A DNA stretch of 57,542 nucleotides, from the NCBI RefSeq assembly GCF_026672275.1, contig NZ_JANQCD010000030.1, positions 1 through 57,542 of the forward strand, in the 5' to 3' direction. The notes beneath the pieces are model-generated. The model had not been told where the DNA came from. It did no database searches and was given only the letters and a program-made list of their open reading frames with translations. This DNA is from Marinifilum sp. D737 (GTDB lineage Bacteria > Bacteroidota > Bacteroidia > Bacteroidales > Marinifilaceae). The position numbers were made by a program, and so were the translations under genes. Shown piece by piece: positions 40,048 to 50,543 of this stretch (position 1 is its first letter; each line of letters starts with the position of its first letter).

Positions 40048-42936
40048 TTAGTCTGCATCAATGTACTCTTCGTTGTATACTTCCAAAGGTGCACATGTAC
40101 ACATTAGGTTACGATCACCAAAAGCATCATCCACACGACCAACTGTTGGCCAGAATTTGTTATCAGCAACCCATTTTAATGGATACACCGCCTTCTGACG
40201 AGTATAAGTGTGATTCCACTCATCTGCAGTTAACACTTTGTGAGTATGAGGAGCATTTTTCAATACATTGTCAACAGTATCAGCAACACCATCTTCAATT
40301 TCCTTCATCTCTTCATTGATCTTAGCCAATGCTTCAATGAAACGATCCAATTCTTCCAATGGCTCACTTTCGGTTGGCTCAACCATTAATGTTCCGTGTA
40401 CAGGGAATGACAATGTTGGAGCATGGAATCCATAATCCATCAATCGCTTAGCAATATCAGTATCAGTAATTCCTACTGACTTGTTGAACTCACGACAATC
40501 GAAAATCATTTCGTGACCAACGCGTCCGTTCTCACCTGTATAAAGAATCTTAAAGCCTAATTTTTGGAATGAAGAAGACAAGTAATTGGCATTCAAAATC
40601 GCCATTTTAGTGGCCTCAGTCAAACCTTCAGCACCTAACATTGCAATGTAACCGTAAGTAATTGGCAATACGCTTGCAGAACCAAACGGAGCAGCAGCTA
40701 CAGCAGTAATTGCATTTTCCCCACCAGTTTTCACACATTTGTGAGATGGTAAGAATTGTACCAAATGTTCAGCAACGCCAATTGGACCAACACCAGGACC
40801 TCCACCACCGTGAGGAATTGAGAATGTTTTGTGTAAGTTCAAGTGACAAACATCAGCGCCAATTAAACCTGGATTAGTTAAACCAACCTGGGCATTCATG
40901 TTTGCACCATCCATGTACACCTGACCACCATTCTCATGAATAAGATTCATCATTTCCTTAATTCCGGTTTCGAATACACCGTGAGTAGATGGATAGGTAA
41001 TCATGTAAGCACATAAATCTTCAGCATGCTTTTCAGCTTTTGCTTTCAAATCATCAAACTCAACATTACCATTTTCATCACATTTTACAATAACAGGTTT
41101 CATTCCTGCAACTGTTACTGAAGCTGGATTAGTTCCATGAGCCGAAGAAGGGATCAAAACAACATTTCTGTGTCCTTCTCCACGAGAGATATGGTATTCA
41201 CGAATCACCATCAGACCAGTGTACTCACCAGCAGCCCCTGAGTTAGGCTGCAAAGTACATCCAGCAAAACCTGTAATTTCCGACAACCATTTTTCAAGTT
41301 CAGAAATCATATCGGTATAACCTTCAACCTGATTCATTGGTACGAACGGGTGAATTCCTCCAAATTCAGGCCAGCTCATTGGCAACATCGAAACTGCAGA
41401 ATTCAATTTCATTGTACAAGATCCCAATGAAATCATAGAAGTATTCAAACCGATATCTTTCTTCTCAAGATTTTTCATGTAACGCATCATTGCAGTTTCT
41501 GAACGATAGCGGTTGAAAACGTCAAGAGTTAAGAAATCACTTGTTCTTGAGAATTTACCATCAAAGTAAACCTTCTCTTCTACTTCTTTTGCCTCAACTT
41601 CTTTACCAGCAGCTTTAGCAAAAATATTTAAAATGGTATTGATCTCTTCTTTGCTGATTTTTTCATCAGAAGAGATACCTACAGTTTTTTCATCAATGTA
41701 ACGGAAGTTCATTTCAGCCTCTAAAGCTGCATTTCTGATATCTTCCATTGCAACTCCTTCAGGAAGCACAACCTCAATTGTATCAAAGAAGTTTTCTATA
41801 TTTTGTGTGTATCCTAAAGCTTTTACTCCTTCAGATAATTCACCTGCACCAGCATGGATGTGTTTAGCAATTCTGTTTAAGCCTTCAGATCCATGGTATG
41901 CTCCGTAGAAACCTGCCATAGTTGCCAACAATGCCTGAGCAGTACAAATATTAGAAGTTGCTTTTTCACGCTTAATATGTTGCTCGCGAGTTTGTAATGC
42001 CATACGAACTGCATGATTTCCCTGAGCATCTTTGGTTACCCCAATAATACGCCCTGGAACATTACGTTTGTAGGCTTCACGACATGCTAAATAAGCAGCG
42101 TGAGGTCCACCATATCCCATTGGAATACCAAAACGTTGAGTTGTACCAACAACGATATCAGCTCCCCATTCACCTGGAGGGGTTAACAATACCAAACTCA
42201 TTAAATCTGCAGCAACCGAAACCAAAGCTTCAGCAGCGTGAGCTTTCTCTACGAAATCAGCATAATCTTCGATACTACCGTTTGCAGCAGGATACTGTAC
42301 AATAGCACCAAAAACAGTTTCATCAAACTCGAATGATTTATAATCACCAACAATTAACTCAATTCCAAGAGGATTTGCACGTGTATTTAATACATCAAGA
42401 GTTTGAGCATAGATGTTTTGATCTACAAAAACTTTATTAGCTCCAGCTTTTTTCTTAGCGCGAGAACGAAGTCCCATCATCATGTACATCGACTCGCCAA
42501 CAGCAGTAGCTTCATCCAAAAGAGAACAGTTAGCCAATTCCATTTTGGTTAAATCCAACACCATTGTCTGGAAGTTCAAAAGAGCTTCCAATCTACCTTG
42601 AGAAACCTCTGCCTGATATGGAGTATAAGGAGTATACCAACCTGGATTTTCTAAAATATTTCTTTGAATTACAGCAGGAGTAATTGTATCGTAGTAACCT
42701 TGTCCAATAAAAGTTCTGAACAATTTATTCTTAGCAGCAATTCCTTTAATCTTCGCAAAATATTCATACTCCGATAAAGCTTCTGGTAAATCCAGATCTT
42801 TTCCCAATCTAATATCCGAAGGGATAGTTTCTTCGATTAGGGCTTCCAATGATGGAGCACCTACAGTTTCCAACATGGTCTCAATATCGCCGTTGCGAGG
42901 ACCAATGTGACGAGAAACAAACTTTTCGCTTGCCAT
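40048..42936 (-). CDS. gcvP: Glycine dehydrogenase (glycine cleavage P-protein)
   Basis: The PLP-dependent P-protein decarboxylates glycine and passes the aminomethyl group to the lipoyl H-protein. At 962 residues it is the single-chain form with both halves: N-terminal [22 protein letters not shown] and [22 protein letters not shown]-terminal [11 protein letters not shown], and the PLP lysine in [19 protein letters not shown]- and T-protein genes are not in the window. I looked for a glycine riboswitch in the 248 bp upstream and saw no match. Confidence 0.96.
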   Translation of the reverse strand: MASEKFVSRHIGPRNGDIETMLETVGAPSLEALIEETIPSDIRLGKDLDLPEALSEYEYFAKIKGIAAKNKLFRTFIGQGYYDTITPAVIQRNILENPGWYTPYTPYQAEVSQGRLEALLNFQTMVLDLTKMELANCSLLDEATAVGESMYMMMGLRSRAKKKAGANKVFVDQNIYAQTLDVLNTRANPLGIELIVGDYKSFEFDETVFGAIVQYPAANGSIEDYADFVEKAHAAEALVSVAADLMSLVLLTPPGEWGADIVVGTTQRFGIPMGYGGPHAAYLACREAYKRNVPGRIIGVTKDAQGNHAVRMALQTREQHIKREKATSNICTAQALLATMAGFYGAYHGSEGLNRIAKHIHAGAGELSEGVKALGYTQNIENFFDTIEVVLPEGVAMEDIRNAALEAEMNFRYIDEKTVGISSDEKISKEEINTILNIFAKAAGKEVEAKEVEEKVYFDGKFSRTSDFLTLDVFNRYRSETAMMRYMKNLEKKDIGLNTSMISLGSCTMKLNSAVSMLPMSWPEFGGIHPFVPMNQVEGYTDMISELEKWLSEITGFAGCTLQPNSGAAGEYTGLMVIREYHISRGEGHRNVVLIPSSAHGTNPASVTVAGMKPVIVKCDENGNVEFDDLKAKAEKHAEDLCAYMITYPSTHGVFETGIKEMMNLIHENGGQVYMDGANMNAQVGLTNPGLIGADVCHLNLHKTFSIPHGGGGPGVGPIGVAEHLVQFLPSHKCVKTGGENAITAVAAAPFGSASVLPITYGYIAMLGAEGLTEATKMAILNANYLSSSFQKLGFKILYTGENGRVGHEMIFDCREFNKSVGITDTDIAKRLMDYGFHAPTLSFPVHGTLMVEPTESEPLEELDRFIEALAKINEEMKEIEDGVADTVDNVLKNAPHTHKVLTADEWNHTYTRQKAVYPLKWVADNKFWPTVGRVDDAFGDRNLMCTCAPLEVYNEEYIDAD

Positions 42937-43184
42937 ATTGTTGTTTATTTAGTTGTTGTTGTTTATAAATAAATTTGATTGTAAAAGTAGCAAAAGATTT
43001 AAATTTTCAAGTAGTAAAATAAGCTTTTAAAACGCTGTTTTTTAACATTCCTTCGCAAGTAGAACAATCAACTTAACCTTTTGTTTTTTAGATTAATACA
43101 AAGATGACTTTTGTCATATTTTAACTTGGGTTTTTAATCTCGAACATGTTAATAATTTTGTTTAGTCTATCAACAATCATTAAA

Positions 43185-43216
43185 AAAGAAAAAGCCCCTT
43201 CAAAAAGAAGAGGCTT
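43185..43216 (-). terminator. Terminator of the metallo-hydrolase gene
   Basis: Stem AAGCCTCTTC / GAAGGGGCTT with one G-U pair and a five-base loop on the minus strand, then a T-rich run, 20 bp past the stop codon. Confidence 0.8.
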
Positions 43217-43235
43217 TATATCTATGAAACTAAAA

Positions 43236-43883
43236 TTATAATCCTTTCAGAAACACATTGTTGTTGCGTTCGTGACCAATTGTTGTCGATGGACCATGAC
43301 CAGGATAAACCTCTACATCATCAGCAAGAACCAATAGTTTCTCCTTGATTCCTCCGATTAATTGTTCGTAATTTCCGTAAGGAAGATCTGTTCTACCAAT
43401 ACTTTCGCGAAATAAAACATCACCAGCAATCACAAATTTTTGTTCTTCGTTGTAAAACACAACATGTCCCGGCGAATGTCCCGGTACATGCAATACTTTT
43501 AATTCAGAATTTCCAAATTTGATTACATCACCATCTTTAATTGCTTCGCCCATTGCAGGAGGTTCGACAACATTCTCAAGTCCTAAACGCACCGCATAAT
43601 TAGGAGCTTCTGCCAACAAAAATTCATCATCTTTATGAGCACAGGTTAGTAAATTAAACGTGTCTTTCATAAACTGATTACCCAAAACGTGATCGATGTG
43701 CAGGTGAGTATTTAATTGTTTTACCAACTTTAACCCTTTTTTTTCCACAAAATCGATTAATTTTTTTCCTTCTTCTTCGAAAAACACTCCACAGTCAATT
43801 AAAACTGCTTCTCCTGTTTCATCATGTAATATATAGGTATTTTCTTGCCAGTGATTAAACACCAATGTTTCTATCGTAATCAT
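43236..43883 (-). CDS. MBL-fold metallo-hydrolase (glyoxalase II-like)
   Basis: A 215-residue metallo-beta-lactamase-fold hydrolase with the metal motif THLHIDH at about 60-66, the later His in HVPGHSPGHV, the bridging Asp in IAGDVLF and the final His in YPGHGPSTTIG. It resembles the glyoxalase II-like group that hydrolyses thioesters, but the substrate-binding C-terminal domain of true GloB is missing, so the substrate is open. Confidence 0.9.
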   Translation of the reverse strand: MITIETLVFNHWQENTYILHDETGEAVLIDCGVFFEEEGKKLIDFVEKKGLKLVKQLNTHLHIDHVLGNQFMKDTFNLLTCAHKDDEFLLAEAPNYAVRLGLENVVEPPAMGEAIKDGDVIKFGNSELKVLHVPGHSPGHVVFYNEEQKFVIAGDVLFRESIGRTDLPYGNYEQLIGGIKEKLLVLADDVEVYPGHGPSTTIGHERNNNVFLKGL

Positions 43884-43951
43884 ATTTGTTATTTTTTGTA
43901 GCCCAAATTTACATTTATTTCAACGAACTAGAAATATGTAATGATGAAAAT

Positions 43952-44530
43952 CTAATGAGAACTAGTTCCTCTTAACTCAAAGCGATCCATTACTTCATAA
44001 ACTGGTCCCTGTTGAGTAAGTTTACTTTCCATTAAAACAAATTCTGATATAAGTATTTCTTCATCTCTCCAACTTTCATGAGATTCCAGGATACTTTTTA
44101 CTTTATCAGGATTTTTAACACCATATTTTATTCTGCCAATGGTTAGGTGTGGTGAAAATCTGGTATCAGGAAATTCAACTATATTTTGCAAATGCTTCAA
44201 AATTTCATCTCTCAACTGATACATCATATCATCAGTATTAACACCTATCCACAACACTCTTGCTCTGTTAATAGATGGGAATGCACCCAAGGAGTTTAAT
44301 TGAATTCGAAAAGGGAGAAATTTTGCTGCACATGTCCTTAATCGATTTTTTATCAATTCTATTTTTCTTATATCAGTTGCACCAATAAACCCAAAAGTAA
44401 TATGTAAGCCTTTAAAATCAACCCACTTTATCCACTCATCCTTTAAATCTACCTGAACTTGTCGAAAAATCGCACGAATTTGATCGGTATTATTTATCTT
44501 TATTGCTATGAAAATACGTTTGGTTTCCAC
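43952..44530 (-). CDS. thpR: RNA 2',3'-cyclic phosphodiesterase
   Basis: A 192-residue 2H phosphoesterase. The two catalytic motifs are LHITFGFIG (about 43-51) and PHLTIGRIK (about 128-136). The N-terminus KRIFIAIKI is typical. It hydrolyses 2',3'-cyclic phosphate ends of RNA. The start is GTG at 44530; no ATG fits. An inverted repeat ATACCAAT / ATTGGTAT (44555-44562, 44579-44586) lies in the spacer to the divergent elbB. Confidence 0.9.
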   Translation of the reverse strand: METKRIFIAIKINNTDQIRAIFRQVQVDLKDEWIKWVDFKGLHITFGFIGATDIRKIELIKNRLRTCAAKFLPFRIQLNSLGAFPSINRARVLWIGVNTDDMMYQLRDEILKHLQNIVEFPDTRFSPHLTIGRIKYGVKNPDKVKSILESHESWRDEEILISEFVLMESKLTQQGPVYEVMDRFELRGTSSH

Positions 44531-44649
44531 TTGAATCTATGAGTTAAATAATTTATACCAATATTACATCAAAGTAAAATTGGTATTATAGTTTCGAGTC
44601 CACAAATTATACAAAATAATCTGCATCTAAATATTTAAATCATATCAAC

Positions 44650-45303
44650 ATGAACTCAAAGAAAAAATTTGCTGTCGTATTAGCTGGTTCGGGCGTTTAC
44701 GATGGGTCTGAAATTCACGAAGCTACTTTAATATTATATGCCATTTCGAAAAATGGTGGCGAATACGATATTTTTGCTCCTAATATCGATCAATATCATG
44801 TTATCAACCACATTACTGGCGAGGAAATGGCCGAAAAAAGAAATGTATTGGTTGAAGCGGCTCGTATTGCACGAGGGAATATTAAAGATTTAAAGGAATT
44901 CGATGCTAAGGATTATGATTCTATTCTTTTCCCTGGCGGATTTGGCGTTGCAAAAAACCTATGTACATTTGCTTTTAAAGGTCCTGAATGTGATGTAAAT
45001 CCAGATGTTGAGACTGCATTGAAAGCCATGTATGAAGCTGGAAAACCAATTGGAGCATTGTGTATTGCACCTGCCCTAATTGCTAAAATACTTGGCAAAG
45101 TTGAAGTTACCATCGGACAAGATATGGGAACTGCAGAGGCAATTACATCTTTAGGTGCAACACATGTGAATACTGGTCATGGTGAAATTGTTTTCGATAA
45201 AAAAAATAAAATTGTAACCACACCATGTTATATGCTTGATGCAACAATTGCTCAAATTGGTGAAGGAGCCGAAAATGTTGTAAAAACAATAATGGCTCTA
45301 TAA
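44650..45303 (+). CDS. elbB: ElbB-family glyoxalase-like protein
   Basis: A 217-residue DJ-1/PfpI-superfamily protein of the ElbB type, linked by family knowledge to isoprenoid biosynthesis and described as a glyoxalase. It has VVLAGSGVYDGSEIHEATL at the start, DYDSILFPGGFGVAKNLCTF and the conserved Cys in IGALCIAPALIAKI. Length fits. It is a single gene with a strong terminator downstream. Confidence 0.93.
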   Translation: MNSKKKFAVVLAGSGVYDGSEIHEATLILYAISKNGGEYDIFAPNIDQYHVINHITGEEMAEKRNVLVEAARIARGNIKDLKEFDAKDYDSILFPGGFGVAKNLCTFAFKGPECDVNPDVETALKAMYEAGKPIGALCIAPALIAKILGKVEVTIGQDMGTAEAITSLGATHVNTGHGEIVFDKKNKIVTTPCYMLDATIAQIGEGAENVVKTIMAL

Positions 45304-45335
45304 TAATTGACACAGAAAGTTCAGAATATTAAAAT

Positions 45336-45375
45336 GGAAGTACGCATAGTTTACAAATGCGTACTTTCTTTATTA
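45336..45375 (+). terminator. Terminator of elbB
   Basis: Perfect 10-bp stem AAGTACGCAT / ATGCGTACTT (45338-45347, 45357-45366), 9-base loop, then TTCTTTATT. Its 3' arm contains an ATG that could be mistaken for the start of the next gene. Confidence 0.8.
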
Positions 45376-45383
45376 TTGAAACA

Positions 45384-45929
45384 ATGAAGAACAGAAATAC
45401 CAAAGATCCTGGCGAAAACCATATTTACCCTTTTATTATATCGAATATTTTAGTGTTTGTAGGGATATTTTTCAGCTTAAATTCTGCTCCCGAAGTAGCT
45501 ATTATTTTATACTCCATGTCGCTTAACTTGTTTATTCACTGGCTTGGATTTTACAGTTCTACAAAAAAGAAAATTGCTCGTTTTTCTGAGTACTATAATA
45601 ATTTAATGATTGGCATTTTCTGTGTTTCATCGGTAATTCCAGTTTTTATATTAATGATATCATTGGTCTTGGAATTCCCCGTTTCGAATTGGACCCTTTT
45701 ATTGATTTCGCTACTACTGAGTTTTGTTTTCAAGTTTAGCTTGCACAAATACTTTTCATGGGAATCGGTAACCGAAAAACTGATGAACCGGTACAGAATG
45801 AGTATTGAACAAGAACGAGACGATCATTTTAAGATTCTTAAAGCACATCTCGATACCAATCCTGAAAAGTTTAAGGAATATATTGAGAAATCGCAGCTAT
45901 TCGATGATAGAATTGAAAAACTATTCTAA
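45384..45929 (+). CDS. Hypothetical four-helix membrane protein
   Basis: Unknown function, 181 residues from ATG at 45384. Four hydrophobic segments: about 15-33 (FIISNILVFVGIFFSL), 40-58, 78-103 (IGIFCVSSVIPVFILMISLV) and 110-128 (WTLLLISLLLSFVFKF). A charged C-terminal helix follows (about 135-181). The earlier ATG at 45357 lies inside the elbB terminator stem and is rejected as the start. No family recognised. Confidence 0.7.
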   Translation: MKNRNTKDPGENHIYPFIISNILVFVGIFFSLNSAPEVAIILYSMSLNLFIHWLGFYSSTKKKIARFSEYYNNLMIGIFCVSSVIPVFILMISLVLEFPVSNWTLLLISLLLSFVFKFSLHKYFSWESVTEKLMNRYRMSIEQERDDHFKILKAHLDTNPEKFKEYIEKSQLFDDRIEKLF

Positions 45930-45993
45930 TTATTTCAGGAAATAAGCATTGCGCACATATTAAAAGGATTTCCGAACTGTGCAGAAAATTTAC

Positions 45994-46674
45994 CTATGTG
46001 TTCGGAACCATTTCTTTTGCGCTCGAAAACTTCCTTTTGGAACGTAGCGGATAAGGCGGTGGCAACTCCCTGTTTTTAATTCGATCTAAAATTTCTTCTA
46101 CCATCCAATCTTTTCCTAAAGGGTCGTACTCTGCCTTTAACGAAGTTCCAAACATCGCTGCAATTGATTGCCAAAACACGGCTGTTACCGATCCTTTTAA
46201 CTCCTTTAAATGATAATAACTACTATTTCCCGATTCTCGGTCAATCAGTTTCATTAATAGCTTTCCCTGGGAAATCTTCAGTTTCATTAATGGCTTTTTG
46301 TACTCTTTCATCAAGCCTTTGTATTCTTTCCTGATTAATTTCCTGCGTTCCTTTTTACTATGCACATTTTTCAATTGTTCATTTAGTCGAACAATGGTAT
46401 TGTTGGCTTCTTCGGCATATGGGTAAACAATTCTTACATTGCGAACCGTACGCCAATATTTGCGTGTACTGCGGTAATGTTTTCTTTTTCTTTTCTTGTA
46501 TCTTTTAACATTTATTTCATCGAGGTTTACATGCAAATTTGTATCAGCAAAAACCACAGTATCCGGCACAAAATTGGTTCTAACTTCAGCATAAGTTTTT
46601 GCATTTGATTCTGCACCCAACAAAATCAAAATACCACACATTATTAATATGCCTAATCCAATTAATTGCTTCAC
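45994..46674 (-). CDS. DUF4294-type exported protein
   Basis: A 226-residue protein of unknown function that matches the Bacteroidota DUF4294 pattern. N-terminal signal sequence about 1-24 (LIGLGILIMCGILILLG). Residues 65-110 hold WRTVRNVRIVYPYAEEAN and the conserved core continues with LMKLIDRESGNSSYYHLKEL, GSVTAVFWQSIAAMFG and SLKAEYDPLGKDWMVEEIL. Very basic stretches (KRYKKRKRKHYRSTRK). The start is GTG at 46674. It is divergent from the gamma-glutamyltransferase gene. Confidence 0.82.
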   Translation of the reverse strand: MKQLIGLGILIMCGILILLGAESNAKTYAEVRTNFVPDTVVFADTNLHVNLDEINVKRYKKRKRKHYRSTRKYWRTVRNVRIVYPYAEEANNTIVRLNEQLKNVHSKKERRKLIRKEYKGLMKEYKKPLMKLKISQGKLLMKLIDRESGNSSYYHLKELKGSVTAVFWQSIAAMFGTSLKAEYDPLGKDWMVEEILDRIKNRELPPPYPLRSKRKFSSAKEMVPNT

Positions 46675-46725
46675 AATTCAAAGTTAATCTTTCTATCTTT
46701 AAAGAAATTACCAAAACATACTATC

Positions 46726-48414
46726 ATGCAAAAATTTATTCCCCTGTTTCTATTGCTGATTTTTTCGATAAATGGTATTGCTCAAGATCGAATAACAGGA
46801 TTCAATTTTGCAACTCGCTCAGAAGTAATTGCTCAAAATGGAATGGCTTGTACCAGTCAACCATTGGCAACACAAGTGGCACTTGAAATTCTCAAATCGG
46901 GTGGGAATGCGGTTGATGCAGCCATTGCTGCCAATGCAACTCTCGGATTAATGGAACCCACTGGATGTGGAATTGGTGGTGATATTTTTGTAATTCTTTG
47001 GGATGCAAAAACAAAAAAATTGTACGGATTAAATGGAAGTGGCCGCTCACCCAAATCACTTACGCTAGATTATTTAAAGCAAAATACCAATGGAAAAATA
47101 CCCGCATATGGCCCACTACCTGTTTCGGTTCCAGGTTGTGTTGATGGCTGGTTTTCCATTCACGAAAAGTTTGGTAATATGGATATGAAAGAGATTCTTA
47201 AACCAGCTATTCGATATGCACGCGAAGGCTTTCCTGTTAGCGAACTCATAGCCTATTACATGAACCGTTCAGCAGAAAAGCTGAAAAAATATCCAGGCTT
47301 TGCAGAAACCTATATGCCAAATGGAAAAATGCCAAAAAAAGGAGAAGTTTATAAGAATCCATACCTGGCAAACACCTATGAAAAAATAGCCAAAGGTAGT
47401 CGGGATGCATTTTACAAAGGCGATATTGCCAAAAGCATTGCAAAGTACATTAAAGAACAAGGCGGATTTCTTTCTTACGAAGATTTAGCCACACACAAAT
47501 CGGAATGGGTTGATCCTATATCAGTAAATTATAGAGGATATTCGGTTTGGGAATTGCCGCCAAACGGACAGGGAACTGCCGCCCTTCAAATTCTTAATAT
47601 CTTAAAGTATTACGATATTGCCAAGATGGGATTTGGCTCAACGGATTACTTACACACTTTTATTGAAGCAAAAAAGTTGGCATTCGAAGATCGTGCAAAA
47701 TTCTACACCGATCCTGATTTTTCAAACATTCCTATAAAAGCATTAATTTCAAACGAATATGCATTGGAGCGAAAAGAATTAATCGATCCTAATAAAGCTG
47801 CTAGAGAATATCCTGCTGGAGAATTGGAACAAGGCAATACAATTTATCTTACCGTTGCTGATAAAGAAGGCAATATGGTATCACTAATTCAAAGTAATTA
47901 TCGAGGAATGGGATCGGGAATGACACCTGAAGGTCTTGGTTTTGTTCTTCAGGACAGAGGGGAACTTTTTAGTCTGGATGAAGGTCATGCGAACGTGTAT
48001 GCTCCCGGGAAAAGACCATTTCATACCATCATTCCTGCCTTTATTACAAAAGATGAAAAACCATACATCAGTTTTGGTTTGATGGGTGGTGCCATGCAAC
48101 CATAGGGACATGCTCAGGTAGTAGTTAACCTAATTGATTTCGGAATGAACCTGCAGGAAGCAGGAGACGCACCACGAATTCGACATGAAGGTTCGTCGCA
48201 GCCAACTGGCACAAAAATGAAAGATGGTGGCTGGGTAAACCTTGAATCGGGTATTACATATCAAAGCATAAGAGAATTAATGCAAAAGGGCCATAAAATA
48301 AAATATAGCACTGGTGGATTTGGTGGATATCAGGCCATAATGTTTGACGAAAAAAACAGTGTATATTATGGTGCTTCTGAATCAAGAAAAGATGGTCAGG
48401 CTACTGGTTACTAA
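46726..48414 (+). pseudogene. Gamma-glutamyltransferase, amber-interrupted
   Basis: An Ntn-hydrolase of 562 codons that would cleave glutathione-type gamma-glutamyl bonds in the periplasm. Signal peptide 1-20 (MQKFIPLFLLLIFSINGIAQ), from ATG at 46726. The large-chain part has GGNAVDAAIAANATLGLMEP and GCGIGGDIF. The autocatalytic Thr is in GNTIYLTVADKEGN. At 48103-48105 TAG replaces CAG, the Gln in the family motif GGAMQPQGH; the frame continues GHAQVVVNLIDFGMN to DGQATGY and a normal TAA. The truncated product would lack about 102 residues of the small chain. One C-to-T change explains it. It could be a true pseudogene or a base-calling error. Confidence 0.88.
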
Positions 48415-48543
48415 AACTTGATTAATCAACATTTATTTACATAAGTGGCATTTTTAATTAAATACACAAAAATCCCCTATTTATCTAGATTAATAGGTAT
48501 TTGTGGAGATTTTAAAAAACATGAAATTTACTTAAGACTATTT

Positions 48544-48574
48544 TTTGGGATGCACTTAATTTTTACTTCTTTTG
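48544..48574 (+). promoter_or_regulatory. Putative promoter of arginine deiminase gene
   Basis: TTTG (48544-48547), 19-base spacer, then TTCTTTTG (48567-48574), seven of eight with TAnnTTTG. The inferred start is about 48 bases before the ATG. Confidence 0.5.
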
Positions 48575-48628
48575 CAAATCACAATATAGTACAACAAACA
48601 AGTTTAAAAAAGACATAACAGATCGGGC

Positions 48629-49918
48629 ATGACTAAGTATGTAGAATTAAATGTTAGATCGGAGATTGGTGAATTAGAGGGAGTAATCCTTCATACTCCG
48701 GGTGCAGAAGTCGAAAATATGACTCCTGAAAATGCCGAAAGAGCACTTTATAGCGATATTTTGAACCTTGCTGTTGCAAGAGAAGAATACAAGCAGCTAA
48801 GTGGTGTTTTAGGAGAAATTGCACAAACTTACCAGGTTAAAGATCTTTTGGCTAATGTTCTGAAGAACGACAAAGCAAAAGAGGCTGTTATTGATAAAAT
48901 TTGCCTAATGGAACCTCAGGTAGGTGTAAAAGGCAATACCTATTGTATTAAAGATTATTTGTTGGATCAGGATGCAAATGAATTGGCTACTCTTTTAATT
49001 GAAGGTGTGCCACTAAAGCGAGATAACCTTACCAAATTTTTGAGCAAGGAACGTTTTGCAATGCGTCCGCTTCACAATTTCTTCTTTACTCGCGATGCTT
49101 CAATGTCGGTATTGAACGAAGTATTGATTGGTAAAATGGCTAATGGCGTTCGCGATCGCGAATCATTAATCATGCAATCAATTTTCGATTATACTCCAGG
49201 CTTTAATACAAAAACGGTAAATCCAATCGATAATCCATCAGTGGATCCTAATTGTATGATTGAAGGCGGCGACGTTCTTATCGCTCGCGATGACATCTTG
49301 GTTATTGGTAATGGAACAAGAACTACAACTCAAGGAATTGATTTTATTCTTGCTCAGCTATTATCGCAAAAAGAGGAAAAACAACGTCACATTTTGGTAC
49401 AGGAATTACCAAGTCAACCAGAATCATTCATTCACCTTGACATGGTATTTACACTGTTAGATGTTGATAAATGTATGGTTTACGAACCATTAATCATGCG
49501 TCCAAACAAATATCAAACTGTACACATAACGATCCAAAATGGAAAAGTGCTTGATATTAGAAGAGAAAACAACCTTCTTGAAGCATTAAAAAAATTAGGT
49601 ATGGATCTTAAGCCAATTTTCTGTGGTGGAAATGGTGATCCTTGGAACCAGGAAAGAGAGCAATGGCACAGTGGTGCGAACTTCTTTGCTGTAGGTCCTG
49701 GTAAAGTGGTTGGTTATGGTCGAAATATCCATACCATGGAAGCGATGAACAAAAATGGTTTCGAAATTCTTCGTGCAAAAGATATCATTCGTCATAAAGT
49801 TGAACTTTCAGATTACGAAAAATATGTAATTACCATTGAAGGTTCTGAACTACCTCGTGGTGGTGGTGGTGCACGATGCATGACAATGCCAGTACGTCGT
49901 AAACCAGTTAATTGGTAA
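48629..49918 (+). CDS. arcA: Arginine deiminase
   Basis: Converts arginine to citrulline and ammonia. The 429-residue guanidino-modifying enzyme has an intact set of family motifs: HNFFFTRDASM, CMIEGGDVLIARDD, the catalytic His in SFIHLDMVFTLLD, and the nucleophile Cys417 in GGGGARCMTMPVRR. The start SEIGELEGVILHTPGAEVE is typical. No carbamate kinase, ornithine carbamoyltransferase or antiporter gene is adjacent, so any link to ATP production cannot be judged here. It has its own promoter and terminator. Confidence 0.94.
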   Translation: MTKYVELNVRSEIGELEGVILHTPGAEVENMTPENAERALYSDILNLAVAREEYKQLSGVLGEIAQTYQVKDLLANVLKNDKAKEAVIDKICLMEPQVGVKGNTYCIKDYLLDQDANELATLLIEGVPLKRDNLTKFLSKERFAMRPLHNFFFTRDASMSVLNEVLIGKMANGVRDRESLIMQSIFDYTPGFNTKTVNPIDNPSVDPNCMIEGGDVLIARDDILVIGNGTRTTTQGIDFILAQLLSQKEEKQRHILVQELPSQPESFIHLDMVFTLLDVDKCMVYEPLIMRPNKYQTVHITIQNGKVLDIRRENNLLEALKKLGMDLKPIFCGGNGDPWNQEREQWHSGANFFAVGPGKVVGYGRNIHTMEAMNKNGFEILRAKDIIRHKVELSDYEKYVITIEGSELPRGGGGARCMTMPVRRKPVNW

Positions 49919-49940
49919 GAAATTACACAAAATACCATAT

Positions 49941-49967
49941 AAAGGAATCCCATTCGGATTCCTTTTT
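49941..49967 (+). terminator. Terminator of arcA
   Basis: Perfect stem AAAGGAATCC / GGATTCCTTT, loop CATTC, followed by T residues. Confidence 0.88.
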
Positions 49968-50005
49968 TTATTTTTGTTCCGCAATAAAGAATACAGAACA
50001 ATAAA

Positions 50006-50542
50006 ATGAGAAAATTAAAGAACAGCGAATTAGATCGCAAAAGCCTGGAAGAATTTAAAGCATCAGATAAAACTCCAATTGTTATCGTATTGGATAATGT
50101 GAGGAGTCTAAATAATATTGGTTCTGTATTTCGTACTTCGGATGCCCTTTTGATTGAAGCTGTTTATTTATGTGGCATTACCGCAACTCCTCCACACAGA
50201 GAATTGCACAAAACAGCATTGGGGGCAGAAGATTCGGTACAATGGGAATATTTTAAGAACACCGAGGATGCGGTTACAAAATTAAAAGAAAATGGATTTG
50301 ATATCTACTCTGTTGAGCAAGCTGAGAATAGCGTATCTCTGGAAAATTTCGAGACCAATCCTAACAAAAAATATGGATTAATTTTTGGCAATGAAGTGAA
50401 AGGAGTACAACAAAAAATTGTTGATGCCTCTGACGGATGTATTGAAATCCCTCAATTTGGAACCAAACACTCCTTCAATATTTCGGTAAGTTGTGGTATT
50501 GTTCTTTGGGACTTGTTCTCTAAAATGAACTATCAGAAATAG
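50006..50542 (+). CDS. TrmH/SpoU-family RNA methyltransferase
   Basis: A 178-residue SPOUT 2'-O-methyltransferase, just the catalytic knot domain. Motif 1 is LDNVRSLNNIGSVFRTSDAL, motif 2 YGLIFGNEVKGVQQ, motif 3 IPQFGTKHSFNISVSCGIVLWDL. There is no N-terminal RNA-binding domain, which resembles tRNA 2'-O-methyltransferases of the TrmH type; the target is uncertain. It ends one base before the stop codon of a convergent gene. Confidence 0.88.
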   Translation: MRKLKNSELDRKSLEEFKASDKTPIVIVLDNVRSLNNIGSVFRTSDALLIEAVYLCGITATPPHRELHKTALGAEDSVQWEYFKNTEDAVTKLKENGFDIYSVEQAENSVSLENFETNPNKKYGLIFGNEVKGVQQKIVDASDGCIEIPQFGTKHSFNISVSCGIVLWDLFSKMNYQK

Positions 50543-50543
50543 C

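Noticed and set aside
42937-43184. Glycine riboswitch before gcvP
   Set aside because: Neither strand shows the conserved glycine-aptamer core sequences.
44555-44586. Operator between thpR and elbB
   Set aside because: The 8-bp inverted repeat is real but has no recognised regulator or promoter overlap; kept only as a note under thpR.
45357-45383. Upstream ATG as start of the four-helix membrane protein
   Set aside because: It lies within the 3' arm of the elbB terminator; the ATG at 45384 is a better start.
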